Shown here in pieces: positions 38,630 to 48,790 of a DNA stretch of 64,000 bases. The notes beneath the pieces were generated by a model. The model did not search any database. It saw only the letters and a list, made by a program, of their open reading frames with translations, and was not told the origin of the DNA. The position numbers and the translations under genes are program-made. The stretch spans positions 992,001 to 1,056,000 of the forward strand of contig CAWATU010000007.1 in NCBI GenBank assembly GCA_963785125.1. Direction: 5' to 3'. The stretch comes from QHXN01 sp963785125. GTDB lineage: Bacteria; Acidobacteriota; Blastocatellia; Pyrinomonadales; Pyrinomonadaceae. Within the stretch, counting starts at the first letter, position 1. Every line of letters starts with the position of its first letter.

Positions 38630-41077
38630 TCACTCGTAACGCAGTGCGACCATCGGGTCCACCTTCGTCGCGCGCCGCGCCGGGACGAGGCAGGCAAAGA
38701 ACGCCACCGCGGCGAGCAGCAGCGCGAGGCCGACGAAGGTCAGCGGGTCGGTCGCCGAGACGCCGAAGAGCTGGCTCTCGATGAGGCGCGTCAGCGCGAG
38801 CGCGCAGAGGAGCCCGAGCCCGACGCCCGCGAGCGCCAGTCTCATCCCGCGCCCGACGACCATCCGCAGCATGTCTCCGGGGCTCGCGCCCAGCGCCATG
38901 CGCACGCCGATCTCGGGCGTGTGCTGCACGACGAAGAAGGCCAGCACGCCGTAGATGCCGAGCGCCGACAGCAGCAGCGCGAGCCCCGCGAAGGCCGCCA
39001 GCAGAATCACGCCCACGCGCCGCTGTGCCGTGTCGCGACCCAGAACCTCTTCGAGCGTGCGGACGGAGGAGATGGGCTGGTACGGGTCAATGTCCCGCAC
39101 CGCCTCGCGCACGGCGGGCGCGACGGAGTTGGGCTCGACGGAGGTGCGCACGACGAGGTCGCGCGGCGCGAAGGCGAAGGCGAGCGGCGACTGCCAGTAC
39201 GGGGTGGCCTGCCGGTAGGGCACATACATCTCGGCCTTGACGGGCTCGTCCGAGGCCATCTGGCGCACGTCCTCGACCACGCCCACGACCATGAGCCACG
39301 GCTGCGGCGAGTCGGGCGCGCCGACCTTGAAGCGTTTGCCGACGGCGCTCTCGCCCGGCCAGAAGGAGCGCGCCAGCATCTCGTTGACGGCGACGACGGG
39401 CGGCGCGCCCTCGTCGTCCTGTTCAGACAGTCCCCTGCCCTCGCGCACCGCGAGCCCGAGCGCGCGGAAGTAGTCGGGGCTCACCTGTCGGTGGTTCGCG
39501 TTCCAGTTTGAGTTGGGGCCGTTATCCTTGCCCTCGACGGAGAGGCCGTTGGCGCCGCCCTTACGCGTGAGCGGGACGGCGGTCGTGTAGCCGGCGGCGA
39601 CCACACCCGGCAGTCCCTTCACGCGTTCGAGCACGCCGTTGTAGAAGGCCGCGCGGCGCGCGGGCGCGCGGTAACGGTTGTCGGCGAGCTGCGTCCGCAC
39701 CGTCAAAACGCTCTCGGGCCTCAGGCCCGCGTACTGCCCGCGCAGGTTATAGAGCGTGCGGACGACGAGCCCCGCGCCGACGAGGAGCACCAGCGCCAGC
39801 GCCACCTCGGCGACGACGAACGCGCCGCGCAGACGCCGCCCCGCGCCCGCCGCCCCGCGCCCGCCCGCCTGCTTGAGCGCCTCGTTCAAATCCGTCTTCG
39901 ACGCAGAAAGCGCGGGCGCGAGCCCGAAGGCCACGCTCGCCAGAAGCGACACGAGCAGCGTGAAGCCGAGGACGCCCGAGTCGAGCCGCGGCTCGGCCGA
40001 CGCACGCATCCCTGCGGGGACGAGCTGCCCGAGGAAGGCGAAAGTCCACAGCGCCAGCAGCGCCCCCAGCAACCCGCCCGCAGCCGAGAGCAGCGCGCTC
40101 TCGGTCATCAACTGCCGCACGATGCGCAGCCTTGAGGCGCCGAGCGCCGAGCGCACGGCTATCTCGCGCCGCCGCGCCGCCGCGCGCGACAGCAGCACGC
40201 CCGCAACGTTCGCGCACGCGATAAGCAGCACCAGCGCGACGGCCGCGAGCAGCAACAGGAGCGGACGCCGCGCGTCGCCCGCGAGGTGCTCGCGCAGTGG
40301 GACGACGGCCGCGCTCAGGTTCGCCGCGTCGTCCGGGTGTGCCTCCGAGATGCCGCGCGCGACGGCGTCGAGGTCGGCCTTTGCCTGCTCGACGGTCACG
40401 CCCGGCTTGAGGCGCGCGACCACTTCGAGGTAGTGGTTGGCGTGGTCGGCGAGCTGCTCCGGGGTGAACGCGACCGGAACCCATAGCTCCACGTTCGGAT
40501 ACGCGAACTGGAAGTCGGCGGGCATGACGCCGACGACCGCGTAGGGCTCGCCGTTGAGCAGGACTTCGCGCCCGACGGCCGAGCGCTCGCCGCCGAATCG
40601 GCGCTGCCAGAGACCGTGGCTCAAGACCGCGACGCGCGACGTGCCGGGCCTGTCCTCCTCTGCGAGCAGCGTGCGCCCGAGCGCGGGCTCGGCGCCGAGC
40701 AGCGGGAAGAAGTTCGACGTGACGCCGAGGCCGAGAATCTTCTCCGGCTCGCCGCCCCCGCCGGTGAGGTCGAAGGTGCGCTGGTCGATGGCGGCCGCGT
40801 CCTCGAAGACCCTGTTCTGCGCGCGCCAGTCGGCGTAGTTACCGACGGCGAGCACATCACGCGGGAAGCCGGCGGCCGTCCCGTCCTCCCACACCGTCAC
40901 CAAACGCTCGGCCGCGCGGTACTTCAGAGGCCGCACCAGCACCGCGCTCACCAGACTGAAGACGGCCGTGTTCGCGCCGATGCCGAGCGCCAGCGTCAGC
41001 ACCGCCACGGCCGTGAACCCCGGCTTCTGCCACAGCACGCGCAGCCCGTAGCGCACGTCTTGAAGTAGTGTCTTCAT
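38630..41077 (-). CDS. ADOP duplicated permease, array copy 4 (QHTPE variant)
   Basis: 815 residues; AGGAG six bases before ATG 41077. The first half is canonical (REIAVRSALGASRLRIVRQL). In the second half, the usual QRTHEIG stretch reads QHTPEIGVRMALGASPGDML, with Arg to His and His to Pro changes just before the coupling helix, preceded by YGVLAFFVV rather than YGVxSYxV. The second half may therefore couple less well to an ATPase. The gap to copy 5 is ten bases. Confidence 0.93.
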   Translation of the reverse strand: MKTLLQDVRYGLRVLWQKPGFTAVAVLTLALGIGANTAVFSLVSAVLVRPLKYRAAERLVTVWEDGTAAGFPRDVLAVGNYADWRAQNRVFEDAAAIDQRTFDLTGGGGEPEKILGLGVTSNFFPLLGAEPALGRTLLAEEDRPGTSRVAVLSHGLWQRRFGGERSAVGREVLLNGEPYAVVGVMPADFQFAYPNVELWVPVAFTPEQLADHANHYLEVVARLKPGVTVEQAKADLDAVARGISEAHPDDAANLSAAVVPLREHLAGDARRPLLLLLAAVALVLLIACANVAGVLLSRAAARRREIAVRSALGASRLRIVRQLMTESALLSAAGGLLGALLALWTFAFLGQLVPAGMRASAEPRLDSGVLGFTLLVSLLASVAFGLAPALSASKTDLNEALKQAGGRGAAGAGRRLRGAFVVAEVALALVLLVGAGLVVRTLYNLRGQYAGLRPESVLTVRTQLADNRYRAPARRAAFYNGVLERVKGLPGVVAAGYTTAVPLTRKGGANGLSVEGKDNGPNSNWNANHRQVSPDYFRALGLAVREGRGLSEQDDEGAPPVVAVNEMLARSFWPGESAVGKRFKVGAPDSPQPWLMVVGVVEDVRQMASDEPVKAEMYVPYRQATPYWQSPLAFAFAPRDLVVRTSVEPNSVAPAVREAVRDIDPYQPISSVRTLEEVLGRDTAQRRVGVILLAAFAGLALLLSALGIYGVLAFFVVQHTPEIGVRMALGASPGDMLRMVVGRGMRLALAGVGLGLLCALALTRLIESQLFGVSATDPLTFVGLALLLAAVAFFACLVPARRATKVDPMVALRYE

Positions 41078-41087
41078 CGCTCACTCC

Positions 41088-43547
41088 TCACTCGTATCTG
41101 AGAGCCACCATCGGGTCCACCTTCGTCGCGCGGCGCGCGGGGACGTATGACGCGAGCAGGGCGACCGCCGCCAGCAGGAGCGAGACGAGGGCGAAGACCA
41201 GCGGGTCGGTGGCCGAGACGCCGTAGAGCAGGCTCGACATCAAGCGCGTGAGCGCCAACGCCCCCGCCAGCCCGAGCCCGAGCCCGAGGAGCGTGAGCAG
41301 CATCCCCTGCCGCACGACGAGCCGCAGCACGTCGCGGCGCTGCGCGCCGAGCGCCATGCGGATGCCGATCTCGTGGCGCCGCTGCGTCACCGTGTAGCTC
41401 ATCACGCCGTAGATGCCGACCGCCGCCAAAAGCATCGCCAGCGCCGCGAAGAACCCGAGCAGCGCGACGTTGAAGCGCTGCGGCGCGACCGACTGCCCCG
41501 CAAGCTCGTCCATCGTCTCCGTCCGCCAGATGAGCAGGTTCGGGTCCACACCTTTGAGCGCCGCGCGCACCGGCGCGGTGAGCGCCGCCGCGTCCGAACC
41601 CTTCGAGCGCACGACCACCTGCGTCACGGCCGAGGGCGCCTGCTCGAACGGGATGTAGTACTCGGGCTGCTCCTCGTCGTCGAACCGCTGGAAGTGTATG
41701 TCGCCCACGACGCCGACGACCTCGCGCGGCGGCAGAGGCTTGTCGTCCGGCCCGTCGATGATGACGTGCTGGCCGAGCGGCTCCTGCCCCTGAAAGTAGA
41801 TGCGCACGAACGCCTCGTTGACGACGATGACGGGGTTCGTCTTCTTCCCGTCCGCCCCGTTGAAGGCGCGGCCGCGCCGCAGAGGGATGCCGAGGACGCG
41901 GAAGTATTCGGGGCTGATGGTGTAGCTGCGCGCACTGTTGCGCTCGCCCGGCGCGAACGGCGCGCGACCGGCAAGCTGGAAGCTGTTGAAGATGTCGCTG
42001 CGCCCGAGCGGAAGCAGACGCGTGAGCCCCGCCGACTCGACGCCGGGCAACTCGTTGATGCGCGCGACCGCCTCGCGGAAGTAGCCGGCGCGGCTGTCCT
42101 CGTCGGCGAACTTCTGCGTGTTGAGCGCCACGGTGACGGCGAGCACGCGCTCGGGCGAGTAACCCGGGTCGGTCGTAACGAGCTGACGGAAGCTCTTGAT
42201 AAGGAGGCCCGCGCCGACGAGCAGCATCAGGCTGAGCGCGACCTCCACCACGACGAGCGTCGCGCGCAGACTGTTGTTCCGCGCGCCCGCCGAACCGCCG
42301 CGTCCGCCCTCCTTGAGCGACTCCGCCAAGTCTGTCTTCGACGCGGAGAGCGCGGGCGCGAGCCCGAACACGAGCCCTGTCAGAACCGAGACGCCGAGCG
42401 CGAAGAGGAAGACGCGCGCGTCGATGGCGGTCTCCGCGAGGCGCGGCACGGTCGCCGGGCTGAGCTTGATGATGGCCTCCACGCCCCACACAGAGAGCAG
42501 CAGTCCCGCCGCCCCGCCCGCCAAGCTCAGCAGAAGGCTCTCGGTCAGAAGCTGCCGCGCCACGCGCGCACGCGTCGCGCCGAGGGCGGTGCGCACGGCG
42601 ATCTCCCTGCCGCGCGAAGCGGCGCGCGCAAGCAGCAGGTTCGCGACGTTCGCGCACGCGATGAGCAGCACCAACCCCACCGCACCCAGAAGCACGAGCA
42701 GCGCCGGTCGCACCTGCCCGACCAAATCTTCATGCAGCCGCACAACGCGCGCGCGCCGGTTCGCGCTCGTGTCCGGGTACTGTGTGGCAATGCGGTTCGC
42801 GATGGTCTCGACCTCGGCCGCGGCCCGCTCGAAAGGGACGCCGTCCCTGAGCTTCGCCACCGTGGGGATGAAGACCGAGCCGCGGTTGTTCATCGAGTCT
42901 GCGTTCGACTTCGCGTTCTGCGCGACGAAAGGCGTGTAGTAGTCGAGCGCGTCCGACTCGTCGGGCGGGAACTTGAAGCCGTGCGGCATCACGCCGATGA
43001 CCGTCGCAGCGCGCCCCGACAGGCCCATTCGCACCTCGCGCCCGACGACGTTCGGGTCAGAGCCGAAGCGCCGCCGCCACAGCCCGTCGCTGATGACGAT
43101 GACGCTGGGGCCGCCCTCCACATCCTCCTCGCGCGTGAAGACGCGCCCGCGCGCGGCACGCACGCCGAGCAGCGGGAAGAGGTCGGCCATCACCTCCGTC
43201 CCGCGCACGCGCTCCGGCTCGTCCCCCTGACCCAAACTCATCACGGTGCCGACGCCCTGATAGCCCGCGACGTACTCGAACGACTGCGCCTGCGCGCGGT
43301 AGTCGAGCAGGTCAGGGTACGAGAGTGGCCCGCCAATCACCGTCGGGCCGCGCCCCGTGTAGAGCGCCGCCAGCCGCTCCGCGTTCTCGTAAGGGAGCGC
43401 ACGCAGCAAGACCGTGTTGACGACCGAGAAGATGGCCGTGTTCGCGCCCACGCCCAAAGCGACCGCCAACACCGCGACCGCCGTAAACGCCGGGCTCTTC
43501 CACAAAGCCCGCGCCCCGTACCGCACGTCCTGCCAGAGAGTTCTCAT
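41088..43547 (-). CDS. ADOP duplicated permease, array copy 5
   Basis: 819 residues from the ATG at 43547 (GGAGTGAGCACA upstream). The frame stays open for 131 more codons, but these are antisense-like readings of the neighbouring gene end and are excluded. Coupling segments are REIAVRTALGATRARVARQL and QRRHEIGIRMALGAQRRDVL. The first periplasmic domain includes VIGVMPHGFKFPPDESDALD. The gene is preceded by a 74-bp gap with a heptamer repeat and followed by four tightly packed copies, so it heads the leftmost five-gene block. Confidence 0.92.
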   Translation of the reverse strand: MRTLWQDVRYGARALWKSPAFTAVAVLAVALGVGANTAIFSVVNTVLLRALPYENAERLAALYTGRGPTVIGGPLSYPDLLDYRAQAQSFEYVAGYQGVGTVMSLGQGDEPERVRGTEVMADLFPLLGVRAARGRVFTREEDVEGGPSVIVISDGLWRRRFGSDPNVVGREVRMGLSGRAATVIGVMPHGFKFPPDESDALDYYTPFVAQNAKSNADSMNNRGSVFIPTVAKLRDGVPFERAAAEVETIANRIATQYPDTSANRRARVVRLHEDLVGQVRPALLVLLGAVGLVLLIACANVANLLLARAASRGREIAVRTALGATRARVARQLLTESLLLSLAGGAAGLLLSVWGVEAIIKLSPATVPRLAETAIDARVFLFALGVSVLTGLVFGLAPALSASKTDLAESLKEGGRGGSAGARNNSLRATLVVVEVALSLMLLVGAGLLIKSFRQLVTTDPGYSPERVLAVTVALNTQKFADEDSRAGYFREAVARINELPGVESAGLTRLLPLGRSDIFNSFQLAGRAPFAPGERNSARSYTISPEYFRVLGIPLRRGRAFNGADGKKTNPVIVVNEAFVRIYFQGQEPLGQHVIIDGPDDKPLPPREVVGVVGDIHFQRFDDEEQPEYYIPFEQAPSAVTQVVVRSKGSDAAALTAPVRAALKGVDPNLLIWRTETMDELAGQSVAPQRFNVALLGFFAALAMLLAAVGIYGVMSYTVTQRRHEIGIRMALGAQRRDVLRLVVRQGMLLTLLGLGLGLAGALALTRLMSSLLYGVSATDPLVFALVSLLLAAVALLASYVPARRATKVDPMVALRYE

Positions 43548-43570
43548 TGTGCTCACTCCGTTCGCTTGTG

Positions 43571-43623
43571 GACGATGGACGATAAACGCTTCTTCCATCG
43601 TCGATGGTCTATCGTCTATCGTC
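43571..43623. repeat. Heptamer inverted repeat between array copies 6 and 5
   Basis: The left arm GACGATGGACGATA (43571-43584) pairs with 43610-43623 at 13 of 14 positions. Units are GACGATG and GACGATA. The right arm runs into the TGA of copy 6 (43624-43622). The same unit and layout recur at 51.2 kb, so gap and repeat look duplicated together with the gene. Confidence 0.75.
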
Positions 43624-46213
43624 ACTCGTACCTCAACGCCACCATCGGATCGACCTTCGTCGCCCTCCGCGCGGGCACGTAGCAGGCGAGGAGCGCGACG
43701 AGCATGAGGAAGAGGGCGATGACGGCGAAGGTCAGCGGGTCGGTGGCCGAGACGCCGTAGAGCATCTTGCCGAGGCTCAACACGTAGCGCGCCAGCGCGT
43801 AGGCGCCGGCCACCCCGACCGCGACGCCGACGAGCGTCAGCGCCATCCCCTGCCGCAGCACCATGCCCAGCACGTCGCGGCGGCTCGCGCCGAGCGCCAT
43901 GCGGATGCCGATCTCGTGCGTGCGCTGCGACACCGACCACGCCAGCACGCCGTAGAGCCCGATGGCCGCGAGCGCCTGCGCGAGCAGCCCGAAGAGGCTG
44001 AGGAGTTTCGCAAAGAGGCGCTCCATGGCGAGCGTCTCGTCGGCCTGCGCAACCTGCGTCTTGACGTTGTTGAGCGGGAACCGCCCATCCATCTCGTGCA
44101 CGACGCGGCGCGCCGCCGCGACCGTGGCTTCGGCGTCGCCCGCGGTGCGCACCTCGAAGACTACGGCGCCGACCGAGCGCAGTTCCTGAAGCCAGGGCAG
44201 GTAGGCGGTCGGCGGCGTCTCGGCGCGCTGGCTCGTGTACTTCGCGTCGCGCGCGAGCCCGACGACCTCGACCTCGTCGGGCTTCTGCGGGTCGAAGGTG
44301 ATACGGCGGCCGACGGGATTCTCGCCGTTGAAAAACTTGCGCGCGAAGGTCTGGTTCACCACCGCCACTTTCGGCGAGCGCGCGTCGTCGCGCTCGGAGA
44401 GCGTGCGCCCGGCGAGCAGCGGTATCTCCATCGCTTCGAGAAAGTTCTCCCGCACCTGATGGATGTAGACCTCGCCCGACGGCGCGGGCCTCCCGTCGGG
44501 GCCGGGCGGCGACTTGGCGGCCTCCGGCAGGTAGAAGTCGCGGCTGCTCGAAGAGTGCGACAGCAGCGTCGTGCGCGAGAAGGTGACGGAGCGGACGCCC
44601 GGCACTGACTCAAGCCGCTCGCTCAACCCGCGGTAGAGGTTCACGAGTTTTTCGTCCTTGTAGCCGATGAGCCCCGGCTCGACGAAGAAGAGCATGAGGT
44701 TGCGCGTGTTGAAGCCCGTCTCAACACGCTTGAGGTTGACGAGCGTGCGTAAGAAGAGTCCCGCGCCGACGAGCAGGAGCAGTGAGAGCGCGACCTGCGC
44801 TACCACCAGAGACTTCGAGAGCCACGAACGCGTGGCGGCGCTCGAACCCCTCGCGCTGTCCTTGAGCGCGGGCGTCAGGTCAACCTTCGTCGCGCGCCAC
44901 GCGGGCGCGAGCCCGAAGAGGACGCCGGTTGCGAGCGAGACGCCGAGCGTGAACCCGAGCACGCGCAGGTCGAGCCGCGGGTCGAGCGCGCCCATGAAGC
45001 GCCCGCCCCAGTCGCCCACCGACATCAGTCCGTCCTTAATCCAGAAGGCGAGCAGCACGCCGAGCGCCCCGCCCGCGAGCGAGAGCAGCAGGCTCTCCGT
45101 CAGGAGCTGACGTATCAGGCGCCGCCGCCGCGCGCCGAGCGCCAGACGCACGGCGATCTCCCTCTGCCGCGCGGCCGCGCGCGACAGAAGAATGTTGGCG
45201 ACGTTCGCGCACGCGATGAGCAGCACCAGACAGACCACGGCGAGGAGCATGTAGAGCGGGCGCTGGTAATCCTCGCGCGTATCCATCTCGCCCTGCGCGC
45301 CCGTGCCCGCGTCGAGGCGCGGAACCTCTTCCGAAGCGAGCGGCCGGAGCGCGGCCCTCTGCGCGTCCGTCGTCGCCAGCGCGAGCCGGGCCGCGCGATG
45401 CTCGACGACCGACTGCTGAAAGACCGTGTCCAGCTCGGCGCTCGCCCGCTCGGGCGTCGCCCCGGGCTTGAGCCGCGCCATCACGCGCAGCCACCAACTG
45501 CCCGCGCCCGCCATGCGTGAACGCTCGGTGTTGACCTGCGGCTCCCAAGTGACGGGGATCGTCACGTCGGGCGAAGAGCCGACCTGCATCGTCCCGTTGA
45601 AGCCGGGCGGCGAGACGCCGACCACCGTGAAGGGCACGCCGTTGAGATTTATCTGGCGGCCGACGGCCGAGGGGTCTGAGCCGAAACGCTTCTGCCAGTA
45701 ACGGTGGCTCAGCACCGCGGCGGGCGCGGCCGAGACGCGGTCGTCTTCGTCGTCGAGCAGACGCCCCGCGTGCGGCGGGACGCCGAGCGCCGCGTAGTAG
45801 TTCCCCGACACGGCCTGCCCCGAAGCGACCTCGGCCTCGCCGCCCGCGTTCACATTCAGGTTCACGCCGCCGAAGGCGAACACGTCCGAGACCGCGGCGC
45901 CCGGCTGCTCGCGCATGCGCACGTAAGATTGATACGGGAAGGAAGTTCTGACCACGCGCCCCGCGGCGTCGCGGTCGCTGTTGCCGTTGTAGCCGCCCGG
46001 GCTGAAGTTCGTCCCCGAGAGCGACTTGAAGAGAACGAGGCGGTCGGGCTCCTTCACGGGCAGCTTCTTCAGCAGCACCTCGTCCATGACGCTGAAGAGC
46101 GCCGTGTTCGCCCCGATGCCGAGCGCCAGCGACAGCACCGCGACGGCCGTCACGCCCGGCGTCCTCGCCAACATCCGCGCCCCGTAGCGCAGGTCTTGCC
46201 AGAGAGACCTCAT
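43622..46213 (-). CDS. ADOP duplicated permease, array copy 6 (longest, divergent)
   Basis: 863 residues, the longest of the array. It differs from the common group in its first periplasmic domain: MDEVLLKKLPVKEPDRLVLF instead of VNAVLLRPLPY, followed by a Gly/Asn/Arg-rich insertion (about 70-90). An additional insertion before the first FtsX block (around ALATTDAQRAALRPLASEEV) accounts for the rest of the extra length. Coupling segments are normal: REIAVRLALGARRRRLIRQL and QRTHEIGIRMALGASRRDVL. Heptamer repeats flank it on both sides, so it may be its own transcription unit or processing block. Confidence 0.92.
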   Translation of the reverse strand: MRSLWQDLRYGARMLARTPGVTAVAVLSLALGIGANTALFSVMDEVLLKKLPVKEPDRLVLFKSLSGTNFSPGGYNGNSDRDAAGRVVRTSFPYQSYVRMREQPGAAVSDVFAFGGVNLNVNAGGEAEVASGQAVSGNYYAALGVPPHAGRLLDDEDDRVSAAPAAVLSHRYWQKRFGSDPSAVGRQINLNGVPFTVVGVSPPGFNGTMQVGSSPDVTIPVTWEPQVNTERSRMAGAGSWWLRVMARLKPGATPERASAELDTVFQQSVVEHRAARLALATTDAQRAALRPLASEEVPRLDAGTGAQGEMDTREDYQRPLYMLLAVVCLVLLIACANVANILLSRAAARQREIAVRLALGARRRRLIRQLLTESLLLSLAGGALGVLLAFWIKDGLMSVGDWGGRFMGALDPRLDLRVLGFTLGVSLATGVLFGLAPAWRATKVDLTPALKDSARGSSAATRSWLSKSLVVAQVALSLLLLVGAGLFLRTLVNLKRVETGFNTRNLMLFFVEPGLIGYKDEKLVNLYRGLSERLESVPGVRSVTFSRTTLLSHSSSSRDFYLPEAAKSPPGPDGRPAPSGEVYIHQVRENFLEAMEIPLLAGRTLSERDDARSPKVAVVNQTFARKFFNGENPVGRRITFDPQKPDEVEVVGLARDAKYTSQRAETPPTAYLPWLQELRSVGAVVFEVRTAGDAEATVAAARRVVHEMDGRFPLNNVKTQVAQADETLAMERLFAKLLSLFGLLAQALAAIGLYGVLAWSVSQRTHEIGIRMALGASRRDVLGMVLRQGMALTLVGVAVGVAGAYALARYVLSLGKMLYGVSATDPLTFAVIALFLMLVALLACYVPARRATKVDPMVALRYE

Positions 46214-46233
46214 GTACTCACCCCTTAAAAAGT

Positions 46234-46304
46234 GATGAATGAGGAAGGCGGAATGATGAATGAAAGAGGGTTCTTAATTCATCATTCCGCCTTCATCATT
46301 CATC
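46234..46304. repeat. Heptamer inverted repeat between array copies 7 and 6
   Basis: Arms 46234-46261 and 46277-46304 match at 27 of 28 positions, with a 15-base loop. Each arm is exactly four heptamers (GATGAAT, GAGGAAG, GCGGAAT, GATGAAT). The right arm includes most of the TGA of copy 7. With its small loop it should be one of the most stable hairpins in the array. Confidence 0.8.
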
Positions 46305-48780
46305 ATTCGTAACGTAGCGCGATCATCGGGTCTACCTTCGTCGCTCTCCGCGCGGGGATGAGGCAGGCGATGAGCGCGACTACGGCGAGCAGCAGCGCGA
46401 CGAGGATGTAGGTCGCCGGGTCGCCGGGGCTGATGCCGTAGAGCAGGGTCGAGAGCAGGCGCGCGAGGGCGAAGGCGCCGACGAGGCCCGCGCCGAGGCC
46501 GATGAGCGTGAGCGCCATGCCGTGGCCGAGCACGATGCGCAGGATGTCTCTCGCCTGCGCGCCGAGCGCAACGCGGATGCCGATCTCGTGCGTGCGCCGC
46601 GCCACCGTGTAGGCCACCACGCCGTAGAGCCCGACGGCCGCGAGCACCAGCGCCAGCAGCCCGAAGGCTGTCGCCAAAGACGCCGCCATGCTCTGCGCCC
46701 AGAAGGCCCACGTCAGGTGTTGCTCGATGGTGCGCACGTTGTAGAGCGGCATGCGCCCGTCAATCTCCTTGACGGCCTGCCTGACCCCGGCGACGACCGG
46801 CTCGCCGCCGCCCGGCGCACGCACGACGAGGTTGAGCCCGCCGCTGTACGTCTGGTCCACGGAGACGTACATCAGGTTGCGCGGCTTCTCGCCGAGCGTG
46901 CGTATCTTCGAGTCGCGCGCGACGCCCACCACTTCGAGCGCGTCGGCCTGGTCGCGGCCCAGCGCCATCCGCTTGCCCACGACCGAAGCCTCGCCCGGCC
47001 AGAGGCGCCGCGCCAGCGTCTCGTTGATGACGACGGCCTCGGGCTTCAACCCCTCGCGGTCGCGCTCGTCGAAGTCGCGCCCCTCGACGAGCGGAATGCG
47101 CATCGCCTTGAAGTAGCCGGCGCTCACGATCTGCGAGTGCGAGTCCATCCCCTCGCCCGGCGCGGGCACCGGCTGCTCGGCCGGGTAGACCGGCCCCCAC
47201 GACGACGAGCTGTCGCCGAGCGGCATCCAGCTCACGAACCCCGCGGCCTCCACGCCCGGCGTCGCGCGCACGCGCTCGGCCAGCCGCCGGTAGAAGTCGC
47301 GCCCCTGCTCCTTCTCGTAGCCGAAGAGCCCCGGGTTGACCGAGACGACGTAGGAGCCGCTCGTGGCAAAGCCCGGGTCGATGGACCTGGCGTGGCGGAA
47401 GCTCTGCACGAAGAGGCCGGCGCAGACGAGCACGACCAGCGAGAGCGCGACCTGCGCGACGACGAGCGCGTTGCGGAGCGAGACGCGGCGCGCGCGCCCC
47501 GCCCGCTGCGCCTCGCCCTTGAGCGTGGGGATGAGGTCGGGCCGCGTCGCCTGGAAGGCCGGCGCGAGCCCGAAGACGAGGCCGGTCAGGAGCGAGATGC
47601 CGAGCGTGAAGAGGAGCGCCCGCCGGTCGGGCGACACGTCGAGCGCGATGGTGTAGGCGATCTGCGGGAAGAAGCTCGTCAGCGCGTCCGTCATCCAGAA
47701 GGAGAGGACGAGGCCCACCGCGCCGCCCGCCAGCGAGAGCAGCAGGCTCTCGACGAGGAGTTGCCGCACCACGCGCCAGCGCCCCGCGCCGAGCGCGAGC
47801 CGGATGCCGATCTCCCGGCGTCGCACGACCGCGCGCGCCAGCATCATGTTCGCCACGTTCGCGCACGCGACCAGCAGGACCAGTCCGACCAGCGCGAGCG
47901 CCAGCCCGCTCGACAGGCGCACGACGCCGGCCATGTCGTCCCAGCGCCCCTCTCGTTCGGGGACGACCAGGACGCGCACGTCCTTGTTGCGCGCCGCCGG
48001 GTACTCGGCCTGCAACTGCGTGGCGACGGAGGTGAGCGCCGCCGCGGCCTGCTCCTCGGTCACGCCCGGCTTCAGACGCCCCTGCACTTCGAGCCAGTGG
48101 TTGCCGCGCTGCGTCATCCAGTTGTTGTTCGTCCCGCCCGAGACGATCTGCTTCGACATGAGCGGCGCCCAGAACTTCATCCCGAGCGCCCACTTCGCGC
48201 CCGTGAAGTCCGGCGGCGCAACGCCGACGACCGTCAGGGGCCGCCCGTTGAGCTGTATCTGCCGGCCGACGATGTTGGGGTCGGCGCCGAAGCGCTTGCG
48301 CCAGAGGTCGTCGCTCAGGACGATGACCGGGTGCGTGCCCGGCGTGGCGTCCTCTTCGGGGAGGAAGCCGCGGCCGTGCTGCATCCTGACCTTGAGCACG
48401 TCGAAGAAGTTGCCCGTGACCAGCTCGCCCCAGACCACGTCCGCCCGCTCGCTCTCGCCGAGCGCGGCCTGCGTTATCGAGTGGCCGAGCAGCCCCTCGA
48501 ACACCTCCGTGCGCGCGACGTAGTCGAGCAGGTCGGGGTATGAGAAGTCGTTGTAGCCGTGGCTTCCGCCATCGACGGCCGAGGTCTCGAAGACGGACAT
48601 GACGCGCTCGGGCTCGCCCACGCCGGAGAGCGGCCGCAGCACGAACGCGCTCACGCCGCTGAAGATGGCCGCGTTAACACCGATGCCCAGGCCCAGCGTC
48701 AGCACCGCCACGGCCGTGAACCCCTTGCTCTTCCACAGCACGCGCAGCCCGAACCGTACGTCCTTTAAAAAGGTTCTCAT
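46303..48780 (-). CDS. ADOP duplicated permease, array copy 7
   Basis: 825 residues from ATG 48780 (AAGGAG upstream, overlapping the end of copy 8's reading context; gap ten bases). Span 1 is VAVLTLGLGIGVNAAIFSGV. The first periplasmic domain opens RPLSGVGEPERVMSVFETSA. Coupling segments are REIGIRLALGAGRWRVVRQL and RRTHEIGIRVALGAQARDIL. The C-terminus reads KVDPMIALRYE, with Ile instead of Val. The stop codon is embedded in the right arm of the downstream repeat. Confidence 0.93.
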   Translation of the reverse strand: MRTFLKDVRFGLRVLWKSKGFTAVAVLTLGLGIGVNAAIFSGVSAFVLRPLSGVGEPERVMSVFETSAVDGGSHGYNDFSYPDLLDYVARTEVFEGLLGHSITQAALGESERADVVWGELVTGNFFDVLKVRMQHGRGFLPEEDATPGTHPVIVLSDDLWRKRFGADPNIVGRQIQLNGRPLTVVGVAPPDFTGAKWALGMKFWAPLMSKQIVSGGTNNNWMTQRGNHWLEVQGRLKPGVTEEQAAAALTSVATQLQAEYPAARNKDVRVLVVPEREGRWDDMAGVVRLSSGLALALVGLVLLVACANVANMMLARAVVRRREIGIRLALGAGRWRVVRQLLVESLLLSLAGGAVGLVLSFWMTDALTSFFPQIAYTIALDVSPDRRALLFTLGISLLTGLVFGLAPAFQATRPDLIPTLKGEAQRAGRARRVSLRNALVVAQVALSLVVLVCAGLFVQSFRHARSIDPGFATSGSYVVSVNPGLFGYEKEQGRDFYRRLAERVRATPGVEAAGFVSWMPLGDSSSSWGPVYPAEQPVPAPGEGMDSHSQIVSAGYFKAMRIPLVEGRDFDERDREGLKPEAVVINETLARRLWPGEASVVGKRMALGRDQADALEVVGVARDSKIRTLGEKPRNLMYVSVDQTYSGGLNLVVRAPGGGEPVVAGVRQAVKEIDGRMPLYNVRTIEQHLTWAFWAQSMAASLATAFGLLALVLAAVGLYGVVAYTVARRTHEIGIRVALGAQARDILRIVLGHGMALTLIGLGAGLVGAFALARLLSTLLYGISPGDPATYILVALLLAVVALIACLIPARRATKVDPMIALRYE

Positions 48781-48790
48781 CGCTTCTCCT

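Noticed and set aside
43548..43940. N-terminal extension of array copy 5 by 131 codons
   Set aside because: The extra residues are a wrong-frame reading of the end of copy 6. The internal ATG at 43547 has a ribosome site and the conserved ADOP start.
46234..46304. Possible MITE or insertion sequence end
   Set aside because: No target-site duplication or transposase is visible, and the arms are internally heptameric and tied to the stop codon rather than flanking a mobile unit.
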